Part shown: positions 26,766 to 34,339 of the stretch, piece by piece | Layout: each line of letters begins with the position of its first letter | Position numbering within the stretch: position 1 is the first letter of the stretch | Assembly: GCF_014879975.1 (NCBI RefSeq) | Contig: NZ_CP062500.1 | Location: 744,001-808,000 of the forward strand | DNA: 64,000 nt | DNA from: Vibrio bathopelagicus | GTDB lineage: Bacteria > Pseudomonadota > Gammaproteobacteria > Enterobacterales > Vibrionaceae | Direction: 5' to 3' | Notes under the pieces: model-generated | Database searches by the model: none | The model's input: the letters and a program-made list of their open reading frames with translations, nothing else | What the model was told of the DNA's origin: nothing | Translations under genes and position numbers: made by a program

Positions 26766-27458
26766 TTACTGTTGGCGTGGGTTAATGGTGGTAACGGCTT
26801 CATCGAAGCGACCATAAGTCCCCATCGCAAGGTCAGCAGCTTCATTGGCTGGCACGCCTTGATTGAGCGCCTTCATCATTTTGCCGAGGTTGAGATACTC
26901 GTAGCCAATCACTTCGCTGTGGTCATCAAGTGCAAGCTTGGTCACGTAACCTTCTGCAAGCTCTAGGTAACGTACGCCTTTTGCAGCGGTTGAGTAACTG
27001 GTACCCACTTGGCTGCGCTGTGTTTGACCGAGGTCTTCTAATGCAGCGCCAATTTCTAGACCGCCTTCAGAGAATGCAGACTGAGTTCGACCGTAAACAA
27101 ATTGCAGAAAAATTTCGCGCATGGCTACGTTAATCGCGTCACACACCAAGTCAGTATTCAGAGCTTCAAGAATGGTTCTTCCAGTGAGGATTTCGGCTGC
27201 CATTGCAGCTGATTGAGTCATGCCTGAACAACCAATCGTTTCGATTAACGCTTCTTCGATGATGCCGTTTTTTACGTTTAGCGTCAGTTTGGCTGCACCT
27301 TGTTGTGGTGCACAAGTGCCTACGCCATGGCTTAAGCCAGAAATAGCGATGACATCTTTTGGGCTAACCATAGCGCCTTCAACTGGAATTGGAGCTGAAG
27401 TGTGAAGATCACCCCTTTGAATTGGGCACATTGATTGAATTTCTGAAGAGTAGTGCAT
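26766..27458 (-). CDS. IscU/NifU-like iron-sulfur scaffold protein
   Basis: Similar to the NifU N-terminal (IscU-like) scaffold fold, extended to 230 residues. Three cysteines sit in the scaffold pattern: SHGVGTCAPQQ, ETIGCSGMTQSAAMAAE and LVCDAINVAM, corresponding to the three cluster-ligand cysteines of IscU. An N-terminal extension (about 35 residues, with SMCPIQRG) and a C-terminal part (VRYLELAEGYVTKLALDDHSEVIGYEYLNLGKMMKAL) are not typical of IscU. No isc genes are nearby, so it is not the housekeeping scaffold. It is the first gene of a two-gene operon behind the fluoride riboswitch. Confidence 0.85.
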   Translation of the reverse strand: MHYSSEIQSMCPIQRGDLHTSAPIPVEGAMVSPKDVIAISGLSHGVGTCAPQQGAAKLTLNVKNGIIEEALIETIGCSGMTQSAAMAAEILTGRTILEALNTDLVCDAINVAMREIFLQFVYGRTQSAFSEGGLEIGAALEDLGQTQRSQVGTSYSTAAKGVRYLELAEGYVTKLALDDHSEVIGYEYLNLGKMMKALNQGVPANEAADLAMGTYGRFDEAVTTINPRQQ

Positions 27459-27580
27459 AATGTTTTCTCACTTGTAGAGTCATTTAAGACCTAGGGCGTT
27501 GAGAAAACAGGACGTGTTGGAAGAGGTGCGGCTAATTCACTACAGATCTTGAGTATCGATAATCCAAAGGTGTCATGAAG

Positions 27581-27616
27581 CTTGGTCTTAATAGACTAAG
27601 TCCATTTCAAAATGGA
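27581..27616 (-). other. Paired hairpins downstream of the fluoride aptamer
   Basis: Two adjacent stems: CTTGGTCT/AGACTAAG with a TAAT loop (27581-27600) and TCCATTT/AAATGGA with a 2-nt loop (27601-27616). Neither is followed by a T-run, so they are not ordinary terminators. They may belong to the riboswitch expression platform. Confidence 0.5.
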
Positions 27617-27656
27617 GGAATAGCGATACATCCAACAGTATTACCTGTTTTCGATT

Positions 27657-27732
27657 CTGTAGGAGTCATTAGCACTGTTCGAAAAGAACGGGCGGTTGAA
27701 GCAAAAGCTTAGGTGGAACCCCATCACCTGAT
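27657..27732 (-). promoter_or_regulatory. Fluoride riboswitch (crcB motif)
   Basis: On the minus strand the conserved crcB-RNA elements appear in order: GGTGATGGGGTTCCACC (27728-27712), AACCGCC (27697-27691), a GTTC/GAAC stem with a 5-nt loop (27689-27677) and GCTAATGACTCCTAC (27673-27659). Pairing checks: GGTG (27728-27725) with CACC (27715-27712), and GGGGT (27722-27718) with ACTCC (27666-27662, one G-U). Layout and conserved bases agree with known fluoride aptamers. It lies 200 nt before the scaffold-like gene, so that operon should respond to fluoride. The switching mechanism is not clear from the sequence. Confidence 0.92.
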
Positions 27733-27738
27733 GGCTAT

Positions 27739-27768
27739 AGATTAGATCTTTATCACACTTTTGTGCAA
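27739..27768 (-). promoter_or_regulatory. Likely promoter of the fluoride-riboswitch operon
   Basis: On the minus strand TTGCAC (27768-27763) and TAATCT (27744-27739), 18 bp apart, would start transcription around 27732, just at the 5' edge of the aptamer. The spacer contains GTGATAAAGATCTA, which resembles a weak FNR or CRP half-site; that part is speculative. Confidence 0.5.
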
Positions 27769-27825
27769 GCGAATGTTTAGAGCGATTTCGACTATAAACA
27801 AGCTTCATTATATTTCAATAAGTAT

Positions 27826-27873
27826 AAAAAAACGCCAATAACGGACTCTAATTAGAGGCGTCATTGACGTTTT
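27826..27873 (-). terminator. Terminator after yebG
   Basis: Arms AAAACGCCAAT / ATTGACGTTTT (one mismatch) enclose a second palindrome CTCTAATTAGAG. A seven-T run lies on the minus strand. Confidence 0.85.
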
Positions 27874-27892
27874 CTAGAAAAATATCAGCTAG

Positions 27893-28186
27893 TTATGCAG
27901 CATCTTCTTCTGCGTCTTCAACAGCTTCAAGTTTCTTTTCTTTTTTCGGAGCTGGTTTGCGCTTAGCACCTAATGCATAAAGAACTTCTTCTTTATTCTT
28001 CGCTAGGTACATTGCAAGTTCTTCTTGCTTGCCTTCATCTTCAACTAAATCGCTTTTGCTTAACAGTTCAAAAAGCTCATCAGCCATATCCAGCATTTTG
28101 TCGTATGCGTCAGCTTCGGCTTTAGAGGTAAAAGTCATTTTCTCTTCTCCGTTGCGTTCGACCACGTACTTGACGATAACAGCCAT
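27893..28186 (-). CDS. yebG: YebG-family SOS-induced protein
   Basis: Small DNA-damage-inducible protein, 97 residues. The N-terminal half (MAVIVKYVVERNGEEKMTFTSKAEADAYDKMLDMADEL) closely matches E. coli YebG; the C-terminal tail is Lys-rich then acidic. The biochemical role of the family is unknown. A LexA box at 28216-28231, 30 bp upstream of the start, supports SOS control. The ribosome site GAGGATTAACC precedes the ATG. It is monocistronic, with its own terminator. Confidence 0.92.
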   Translation of the reverse strand: MAVIVKYVVERNGEEKMTFTSKAEADAYDKMLDMADELFELLSKSDLVEDEGKQEELAMYLAKNKEEVLYALGAKRKPAPKKEKKLEAVEDAEEDAA

Positions 28187-28215
28187 GGTTAATCCTCTAA
28201 GTTTGATAAATTTTA

Positions 28216-28231
28216 CTGGCTTTTTATACAG
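28216..28231 (-). promoter_or_regulatory. LexA box (SOS box) of yebG
   Basis: On the minus strand CTGT-N8-CCAG (CTGTATAAAAAGCCAG), one mismatch from the LexA consensus CTGT-N8-ACAG. It is placed just before yebG, a known SOS gene. Confidence 0.82.
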
Positions 28232-28274
28232 TTTCTGATGTTAAAAGTCCAGTTGGAGCCCTAACAATGCGGCC

Positions 28275-29171
28275 TCAATCTTGATGTGTAGCCCAGTCTT
28301 CACAATAACTCATGAAAGATTTCAGCAGCGGGCTCTGGTATTTGTCTTTGTGTACCAGCATCCAGAAACGTCGTTTCATGTCGAGTGGCACATCAAGCGC
28401 TTTTACTCGGCCTGAATCAATCGCTCGTTGCGCCGCCAGTCGTGATAAACACGCGAATCCAAGATTGGCAGAAACCGAATTGATGATCGCCTCAGTAGTA
28501 TTGAGCTCAAAAGATTCATACCAGTGTTCGATACGCGGTGCGACGGCACGAAGGAAAAACTCGCGAGTACCTGAGCCTGATTCACGTAGAATCCAGTTAC
28601 TATCTTCTAAATCGCTTAAAGTCACTTTTTCTTTTGCAACGAGAGGATGTTGATTACTAACAATAATACACATTTCATCACTGCTAAACTGACTCGAAAT
28701 GAGCTCAGGGTGTAATGTTTTTCCTTCAATTAGCGCGATATCAAGTTCATAATCCACCAACTTTTGGCAGATCAGCGCACTGTTTGAAATGAATAAGCTT
28801 TGATCCTGATGTTGAGTTCGTTCACGAAAGCCAGACAGAATAAACGGTGCGACCTGATTACCAATCGTGTCACTTGCGCCGACCTTTAGATTGCCACTTA
28901 AAGGTTGGTCATCACGGAACAAAACATCAATACCAGCAGCACGATGTAATATCTCATCCGCCAAAGGAAGAAGCTTTTGTCCCTCTTGATTGAGAATTAA
29001 TCGGTTGTTGACCCGGTCAAATAGAGAGTGGCCTAATTGTTTTTCCATTTCGCCCAGCGCCATGCTGACTGCAGCTTTAGAGAGAAACAGCGCCTCAGAG
29101 GCAGCGGTCAATGTTGAGTGCTGAGTAATAGTAACGAACACTTTAAGTTGTTTAATTGAAATATTAGCCAT
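28275..29171 (-). CDS. LysR-family transcriptional regulator
   Basis: DNA-binding regulator of 298 residues. The N-terminal winged helix-turn-helix (about 1-60) reads ISIKQLKVFVTITQHSTLTAASEALFLSKAAVSMALGEMEKQLGHSLFDR, a standard LysR pattern; an inducer-binding domain (about 90-295) follows. It is divergent from the frameshifted TDT-type transporter and probably regulates it, as LysR regulators usually control the divergent neighbour. The 162-bp intergenic region contains related inverted repeats that may be its sites. The inducer is unknown. Confidence 0.9.
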   Translation of the reverse strand: MANISIKQLKVFVTITQHSTLTAASEALFLSKAAVSMALGEMEKQLGHSLFDRVNNRLILNQEGQKLLPLADEILHRAAGIDVLFRDDQPLSGNLKVGASDTIGNQVAPFILSGFRERTQHQDQSLFISNSALICQKLVDYELDIALIEGKTLHPELISSQFSSDEMCIIVSNQHPLVAKEKVTLSDLEDSNWILRESGSGTREFFLRAVAPRIEHWYESFELNTTEAIINSVSANLGFACLSRLAAQRAIDSGRVKALDVPLDMKRRFWMLVHKDKYQSPLLKSFMSYCEDWATHQD

Positions 29172-29220
29172 CAGATTCCTAGTTTTACTCTGCTGGTGAA
29201 ATGGATTTCGTTCAGTATTG

Positions 29221-29300
29221 GTGAACGCTTGTTACATATAATTGGATATTATTTAACGAAGCGCAAGCATATTATGGCTTCAACAAGCGAATGAGTTCAC
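29221..29300. promoter_or_regulatory. Inverted repeats in the LysR/transporter intergenic region
   Basis: GTGAACGCTTGTT (29221-29233) is mirrored by AACAAGCG (29282-29289) and TTCAC (29296-29300), interrupted by 6 bases in the second copy. This is a candidate operator pair for the LysR protein. Confidence 0.4.
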
Positions 29301-29333
29301 AAGTTTAGTGAATCAAGTTTAAGAGAGGCTGAC

Positions 29334-30343
29334 ATGATTCAACGTATTAAATATAGATTAACAGGAGCTCCAACACCCATGGCAGGGTTGGCACTAGCAA
29401 TAGCAAGCTTAGGCTGGTGCTGGGATGGTGTATTGGTATCACAAGATATCTTACATACACCGGGTTTAGTTCAATGGATAAGCGCAGCGATTGCTGGGTG
29501 CTTACTTCTTGTTTTGGCTGTGAAGTTTTTGATTCACGGGCATCTATTGCGTGCAGATCTTGCTCACCCTGTAGTGGGAAGCGTTGTTCCAACATTTGCG
29601 ATGGGTTGTATGGTTGTTTCTGCTTCTTTGGCTCCAATTTCGACCTTCCTCAGCGAAAGTGTTTGGCTAGCATCTGTTGCATTACATGTTGTGTTCTTGG
29701 TGAGCTTTTTATACCACAGAGCAAAACAGTTTGAGATTCACCATATGGTTCCTAGCTGGTTTGTACCACCAATCGGTATCGTTGTTGCGGATGTTTCTTT
29801 CTCTGGTAATCCAACTCTAGAGCCTGTTGCAAATGCTGTTTTGGTCTTTGGTTTGTTGATCTATGCGGTAATGTTGCCTGTGATGGTTTACCGTTTGATC
29901 TTCTCTCATGAAGTGCCAGATGCGGCGAAACCAACCATTGCGATTATGGCGGCACCAGCAAGCCTATCTTTGGCGGGTTACCTAACGGTTACGGCAAATC
30001 CTTCTCCAGTGATTATTGGATTACTATTTGGTATTGCGGTGTTGATGACGTTCATTATCTACGCAGCGTTCTTCAAACTACTTCGTTTACCGTTTACCGT
30101 TTACCGTTTAGCCCAGGCTATGCCGCGTTTACTTTCCCAATTGTGATTGGTGCAACGGCACTGTTTAAATTGGCAGCGTGGATGCAAGTACAAGGTATTG
30201 AAACGCATTACATCAGCCAAGTGTTCAATCTTGCGTATTTAGAACTTGTTGTTGCGACGCTAGTCGTGAGCTATGTAGCGATTCGTTACTACATGAACTA
30301 CAAGCCTCATCGTGTTCTAAGCGCGGTAGGTAGTAGATTGTAA
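29334..30343 (+). pseudogene. TDT/SLAC1-family transporter, frameshifted (possibly phase-variable)
   Basis: Integral membrane transporter related to the TehA/SLAC1 (tellurite-resistance/dicarboxylate) family. The first frame (29334-30146, 270 residues) begins MIQRIKYRLTGAPTPMAGLALAIASLGW and contains many hydrophobic helices; it runs out of frame after FFKLLRLPF and stops 17 residues later. The remaining C-terminal helices continue in another frame from about 30107 to 30343. The cause is visible: the heptamer TTTACCG occurs three times (30086-30106). With a single copy the reading would be LRLPFSPGYAAFTFPIVIGATALF, in frame through the end (331 residues). One or four copies restore the frame, so slippage could switch it on and off. 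Confidence 0.85.
30086..30110 (+). repeat. Heptanucleotide repeat (TTTACCG)x3 plus TTTA inside the transporter gene
   Basis: Three perfect copies followed by a partial one. The two extra copies (14 bp) relative to the in-frame arrangement cause the frameshift described for the enclosing gene. Confidence 0.95.
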
Positions 30344-30470
30344 GAAGCAATAGTTCAAAAGATAAACGGACCTTAAGTTTTCAGTATTTCATAAGCTTAT
30401 ATTCCTAATCCAAACTCGGCACTTATGCTAATCTGGCTTTATATTGTGGCAAGATTAGCGTGAGTGCACT

Positions 30471-33400
30471 TTGTTTACTGTTTACCATTCCAATAAAGTT
30501 GATACTTTAAAAATTCTTCTCGTTCACTTAATCAAAAGTGACCCTTTAGCCAATCCCTTCGAAAAAGAGCAGATCTTGGTTCAGAGCCCAGGTATGTCTC
30601 AGTGGCTTAAGATGGAACTCGCCAAAGAGTTTGGCGTAGCAGCAAATATCGATTTCCCACTCCCAGCAACCTTCATTTGGGATATGTTTACCCAAGTGCT
30701 TCCTGATGTTCCTAAACGCAGTGCTTTTAACAAAGAAGCGATGACGTGGAAGCTGATGAGTTTGCTACCCGCGAAACTTGACCACCCTGATTTCTTACCC
30801 TTACAACGCTATCTTGAAAACGATGAAGATGATTCGAAGCTGTATCAATTAGCTGAGAAAATTGCCGATATATTCGATGGCTACTTGGTTTATCGTCCTG
30901 AGTGGATGGCGATGTGGGAAGCGGGAGAACCCGTTACAGAATTGGTAGATAGTGAAGGACAACAAGAGCACCCTTGGCAGCCAATTTTGTGGAAGGCACT
31001 CTACGAGCAAACCCTGTCTCAAGGCCAATCAAAATATCACCGTGGTAACTTGTATCACGACTTCATTGAAGCGTTAGCTAACCAACAAGGACAGCTACAA
31101 CACTTGCCGAAACGTCTGTTTGTGTTTGGTATCTCGTCTCTGCCTCCTCGCTACATGGATGCCTTGAAAGCGCTGGGTGAGCAGATTGATGTTCATCTGA
31201 TGTTTACCAACCCTTGCCAACATTACTGGGGCGATATTCGTGACCGTAAATACTTGGCTAGAGTGGAAGCGCAACGTCGTAAGCAGTTTGCTCTGGTTGA
31301 TGGCTTGCCTCAGCTAGAAGGTGAAGTCTCACCATTGAAAGACGGTATTGAAGCCAACGTTGAAGATGAACTGCATACTAGCCAAGCGGTAGGTAATAGC
31401 TTACTCGCGTCTATGGGTAAGCTGGGTAGAGATAACCTGTTCTTACTGTCTCAATCAGACAGCGAAGAGCACGAGTTCTTTATTGATGTTGAGAGAGATA
31501 GTCTGCTGCATCAACTGCAAGCCGATATTCTCCAGTTAGAAGAGCACCAAGACGATCACATCTTAGACTCCAGCAACCATAAACAGGTAGTTGAACTTGG
31601 CGATCGCTCGTTGACCGTACACGCTTGTCACAGCCCAATGCGTGAGGTTGAAGTTCTTCACGATCAGCTGTTGGCGATGTTTGATGCCGATCCAACATTG
31701 AAGCCACGCGATATCATCGTGATGGTGGCAGACATCAATGCTTATAGCCCAGCGATTCAGGCGGTATTTGGTAATGCTCCGGGTGAGCGTTATATCCCTT
31801 ACTCGATCTCTGATAGAACAGCAGATCAAGAAAGCCCAATTCTGACCGCCTTCATGCAGCTGGTCGCGCTACCGAAAACACGTTGCTTAGCCTCTGAGTT
31901 GCTAGAGCTATTAGAAATCCCTGCGATGATGGCACGCTTTGGTATTGACGAGTTTCAATTCGAGCAAGCCAAGCAATGGGTTGAAGAAGCGGGTATCCGT
32001 TGGGGTGTCGATGCTTCAACTGCGACAGAATTTGATCTACCTGCCACTGAGCAAAATACTTGGCTCTTTGGTATCCAGCGTATGTTGTTGGGCTATGCGA
32101 TGTCGGACTCGGCAGGCTTGTTCGAAACTGAACACGCTCCAATTGCGGCTTATAACGAAGTTCAGGGTATTAACGCCGAACTTGCGGGTAAGTTAGCGCA
32201 CTTTATTGACCGTATCACCCATTACCGTCAACGCTTAACTGAAACACAATCTATCGATATGTGGCGTGAAACCTTACTGCAAATGATTGATGATTTCTTT
32301 GCGGTTGAGCTGGAAGGTGAGGTGGTGCTTAAGTCGATTCGCGATGCACTTTCTCAACTAAATGAACAACTTGATGATGCCTTGTACGAACAAGAGTTAT
32401 CGCCAAGCATCATCTATCAGTATTTGAACAATAAACTGTCGGGCGCGCGTATAAGTCAGCGTTTCTTAGCGGGACAAGTTAACTTTTGTACCTTGATGCC
32501 GATGCGTTCTATTCCGTTCAAAACCGTTTGTTTGTTAGGCATGAATGATGGTGTTTACCCGCGGTCAATGCCGCCAGAAGGTTTTGATTTGATGAATGGA
32601 CGTACCCGTCCTGGTGATCGTTCTCGTCGTGATGATGACCGCTACCTATTCTTAGAGGCGATGTTATCGGCGCAAGAATGTTTGTATATCAGCTATGTCG
32701 GCCGTTCGATTCAAGACAACACTGAGCGAGTGCCGTCTGTACTGGTGTCAGAGTTGATTGAGTACTGCCAGCAGAACTATTGCTTAAGTGAAGACCAATC
32801 ACTACCCAGCGATGATTCAGGCATCAAACTGACTCAAGCGATCAGCTTTGAACACACCATGACGCCGTTCAGCCCTGCAGCCTTTACACAAGGTGATGCA
32901 AGCTATGTGTTGAGCTACGCCAAAGAATGGCTTCCTGCCGCTAACCGTTCTGGTGAACGCAGTGGTGAATTCAATCGTGCTTTGGATGACTATTTGTTGG
33001 GTGCAACGTATCCATTGGAGCTAGATCTGGTTGAGCTACAGCGTTTCTGGCGCTTGCCGGTGCAATACTTCTTTAATCGCCGCCTAAAAGTGGTGTTTGA
33101 GCCACCGCTTCCGGTAATGGAAGACGATGAGCCGTTCGTGCTTAATGGCTTAGAAAGCTTCCAACTTAAGGATGCCTTACTGCAAGTGTTGCTAGACCAC
33201 CCTGAAGGCGCAGATGAAGCGGTTCGCTTGTTTGTCACTGAGCAAAAAGCACAGGGTCGTTTACCGGTCGGAGCCTTTGGTGACATCGAATTTGAAACCA
33301 ACCGTGTTCAAGCGGAAGACTTAGCTAAAGAGATTCGATTTGTGAGCGGATCACCGCAACAAGATCTCGAAGTTAATATCGAATTTGATGTGTTAGGCGA

Positions 33401-33947
33401 AGGCAAACCGGTTCGCTTGATGGGTTGGTTAACTCAAAACTATCAATCAGGTCTAGTGCGTTTCCGTAGCGGTAAAATACGCTCTCAAGATTATTTGGCA
33501 GCGTGGATTGATCATCTATGTTGCGCAGTGATGGGACATGGAAAAACGACCCATATTATTGGTTATGACAGAAAAGAGGGTGTTGTTCATCAAACGCTAC
33601 AGCCTATCGGTGATGCGAAACAGGCGAAGAGCTTGTTGGCTGAGTTAGTACGATTGTTTTATCAAGGCATGACAGCACCACTGCCTTACTTCCCGAAAAC
33701 CGCATTGGCTGGCGTTGAAGCGGGCTTTAGCCGTGGTAAGTGGGTCGATGATGAAGAGAAGTCGCTCAAGAAAATGGCCGATACCTTTAATGACAGCTTC
33801 GCTTTCACGGGCGAGGGGAGAGATACCTACATCTCACGTATTTGGCCTAAGTGGGACGATGAATTGGCTGCTGATTCGCGTATGTATTCAACGCTTGTGT
33901 TGCAGGCGGCAAGGTTGGCTGCAGCCGATCTGGAAGATCAGGAGTAA
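30471..33947 (+). CDS. recC: Exodeoxyribonuclease V gamma subunit RecC
   Basis: RecC subunit of the RecBCD helicase-nuclease, which processes double-strand breaks and recognises Chi. It has 1158 residues, about the usual length. Family blocks are MFTVYHSNKVDTLKILL at the start, VQSPGMSQWLKMELAKEFG, PLPATFIWDMF, LFVFGISSLPPRYMDAL, RYIPYSISDRTADQE and FCTLMPMRSIPFKTVCLLGMNDGVYPR. The start is TTG 30471; an in-frame stop lies just upstream, so no other start is available. recB and recD follow on the same strand, after an atypical 392-bp gap. Confidence 0.95.
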   Translation: MFTVYHSNKVDTLKILLVHLIKSDPLANPFEKEQILVQSPGMSQWLKMELAKEFGVAANIDFPLPATFIWDMFTQVLPDVPKRSAFNKEAMTWKLMSLLPAKLDHPDFLPLQRYLENDEDDSKLYQLAEKIADIFDGYLVYRPEWMAMWEAGEPVTELVDSEGQQEHPWQPILWKALYEQTLSQGQSKYHRGNLYHDFIEALANQQGQLQHLPKRLFVFGISSLPPRYMDALKALGEQIDVHLMFTNPCQHYWGDIRDRKYLARVEAQRRKQFALVDGLPQLEGEVSPLKDGIEANVEDELHTSQAVGNSLLASMGKLGRDNLFLLSQSDSEEHEFFIDVERDSLLHQLQADILQLEEHQDDHILDSSNHKQVVELGDRSLTVHACHSPMREVEVLHDQLLAMFDADPTLKPRDIIVMVADINAYSPAIQAVFGNAPGERYIPYSISDRTADQESPILTAFMQLVALPKTRCLASELLELLEIPAMMARFGIDEFQFEQAKQWVEEAGIRWGVDASTATEFDLPATEQNTWLFGIQRMLLGYAMSDSAGLFETEHAPIAAYNEVQGINAELAGKLAHFIDRITHYRQRLTETQSIDMWRETLLQMIDDFFAVELEGEVVLKSIRDALSQLNEQLDDALYEQELSPSIIYQYLNNKLSGARISQRFLAGQVNFCTLMPMRSIPFKTVCLLGMNDGVYPRSMPPEGFDLMNGRTRPGDRSRRDDDRYLFLEAMLSAQECLYISYVGRSIQDNTERVPSVLVSELIEYCQQNYCLSEDQSLPSDDSGIKLTQAISFEHTMTPFSPAAFTQGDASYVLSYAKEWLPAANRSGERSGEFNRALDDYLLGATYPLELDLVELQRFWRLPVQYFFNRRLKVVFEPPLPVMEDDEPFVLNGLESFQLKDALLQVLLDHPEGADEAVRLFVTEQKAQGRLPVGAFGDIEFETNRVQAEDLAKEIRFVSGSPQQDLEVNIEFDVLGEGKPVRLMGWLTQNYQSGLVRFRSGKIRSQDYLAAWIDHLCCAVMGHGKTTHIIGYDRKEGVVHQTLQPIGDAKQAKSLLAELVRLFYQGMTAPLPYFPKTALAGVEAGFSRGKWVDDEEKSLKKMADTFNDSFAFTGEGRDTYISRIWPKWDDELAADSRMYSTLVLQAARLAAADLEDQE

Positions 33948-34339
33948 GTGGCTGTGATCGACAAGAACAATCGCGTGTGCGCTGAATTAATGAAAGACGA
34001 AAGAGAGTCGCTGGTAAGCATTTGGATGCTTGCTTTTAAGGTGAAGAGAAGCAAGGTACAGGAAATAAAGTGGCCGCCAGTAAATCATTATTAGTGTAGG
34101 GCGTTCGCTGTACGGCCACAGGTCAGAGGGACCATTATTCTGTGGTTCAAAGTAACGCATGAGTATAAAACTCGAATCGCGCCCCTGAACTCGTGGGCGC
34201 ATAGTAGCGAGGCGATCCGAATTGATCCGTGAGAGAGATCGCACTAAGTATTAACAAATCAGCGTAGGACGTAAATTGAATGACGTTTTCCACGCTAGGT
34301 CACATTTGTAACAACATATTTATCAGAAGGCAGTAAGGC
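33948..34339. other. recC-recB gap with several hairpins
   Basis: These 392 bp occupy the place where E. coli has ptrA. They contain stems AAGCAT/ATGCTT (34016-34031), TGGCCG/CGGCCA (34071-34118) and GCGCCC/GGGCGC (34179-34200), and a 34-codon ORF (33990-34094) that I do not recognise. The stretch may hold a small RNA, the recB promoter or the remains of a lost gene. Confidence 0.5.
33990..34094 (+). CDS. Possible 34-residue ORF between recC and recB
   Basis: ATG to TAG, product MKDERESLVSIWMLAFK... with a Lys/Arg-rich middle and a WPPVNHY ending. No good ribosome site precedes it and no family was recognised. It overlaps the hairpin region, so it may be chance. Confidence 0.2.
   Translation: MKDERESLVSIWMLAFKVKRSKVQEIKWPPVNHY

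Larger units (their letters stand above)
27459..27892. other. Leader region of the scaffold/GGGtGRT operon
   Basis: These 434 bp contain, on the minus strand, a promoter, the fluoride aptamer and a further 200-nt leader with two adjacent hairpins, plus the yebG terminator at the right end. No ORF of note was seen. Confidence 0.75.

Noticed and set aside
27743..27756. FNR-like or CRP-like box in the promoter of the fluoride-riboswitch operon
   Set aside because: GTGATAAAGATCTA has eight of ten FNR positions but sits between -35 and -10, and the match could be chance; only mentioned within the promoter entry.
33987..34244. Minus-strand 85-codon ORF in the recC-recB gap
   Set aside because: No ribosome site, no recognisable domain, and it overlaps the hairpins; there is no support for translation.
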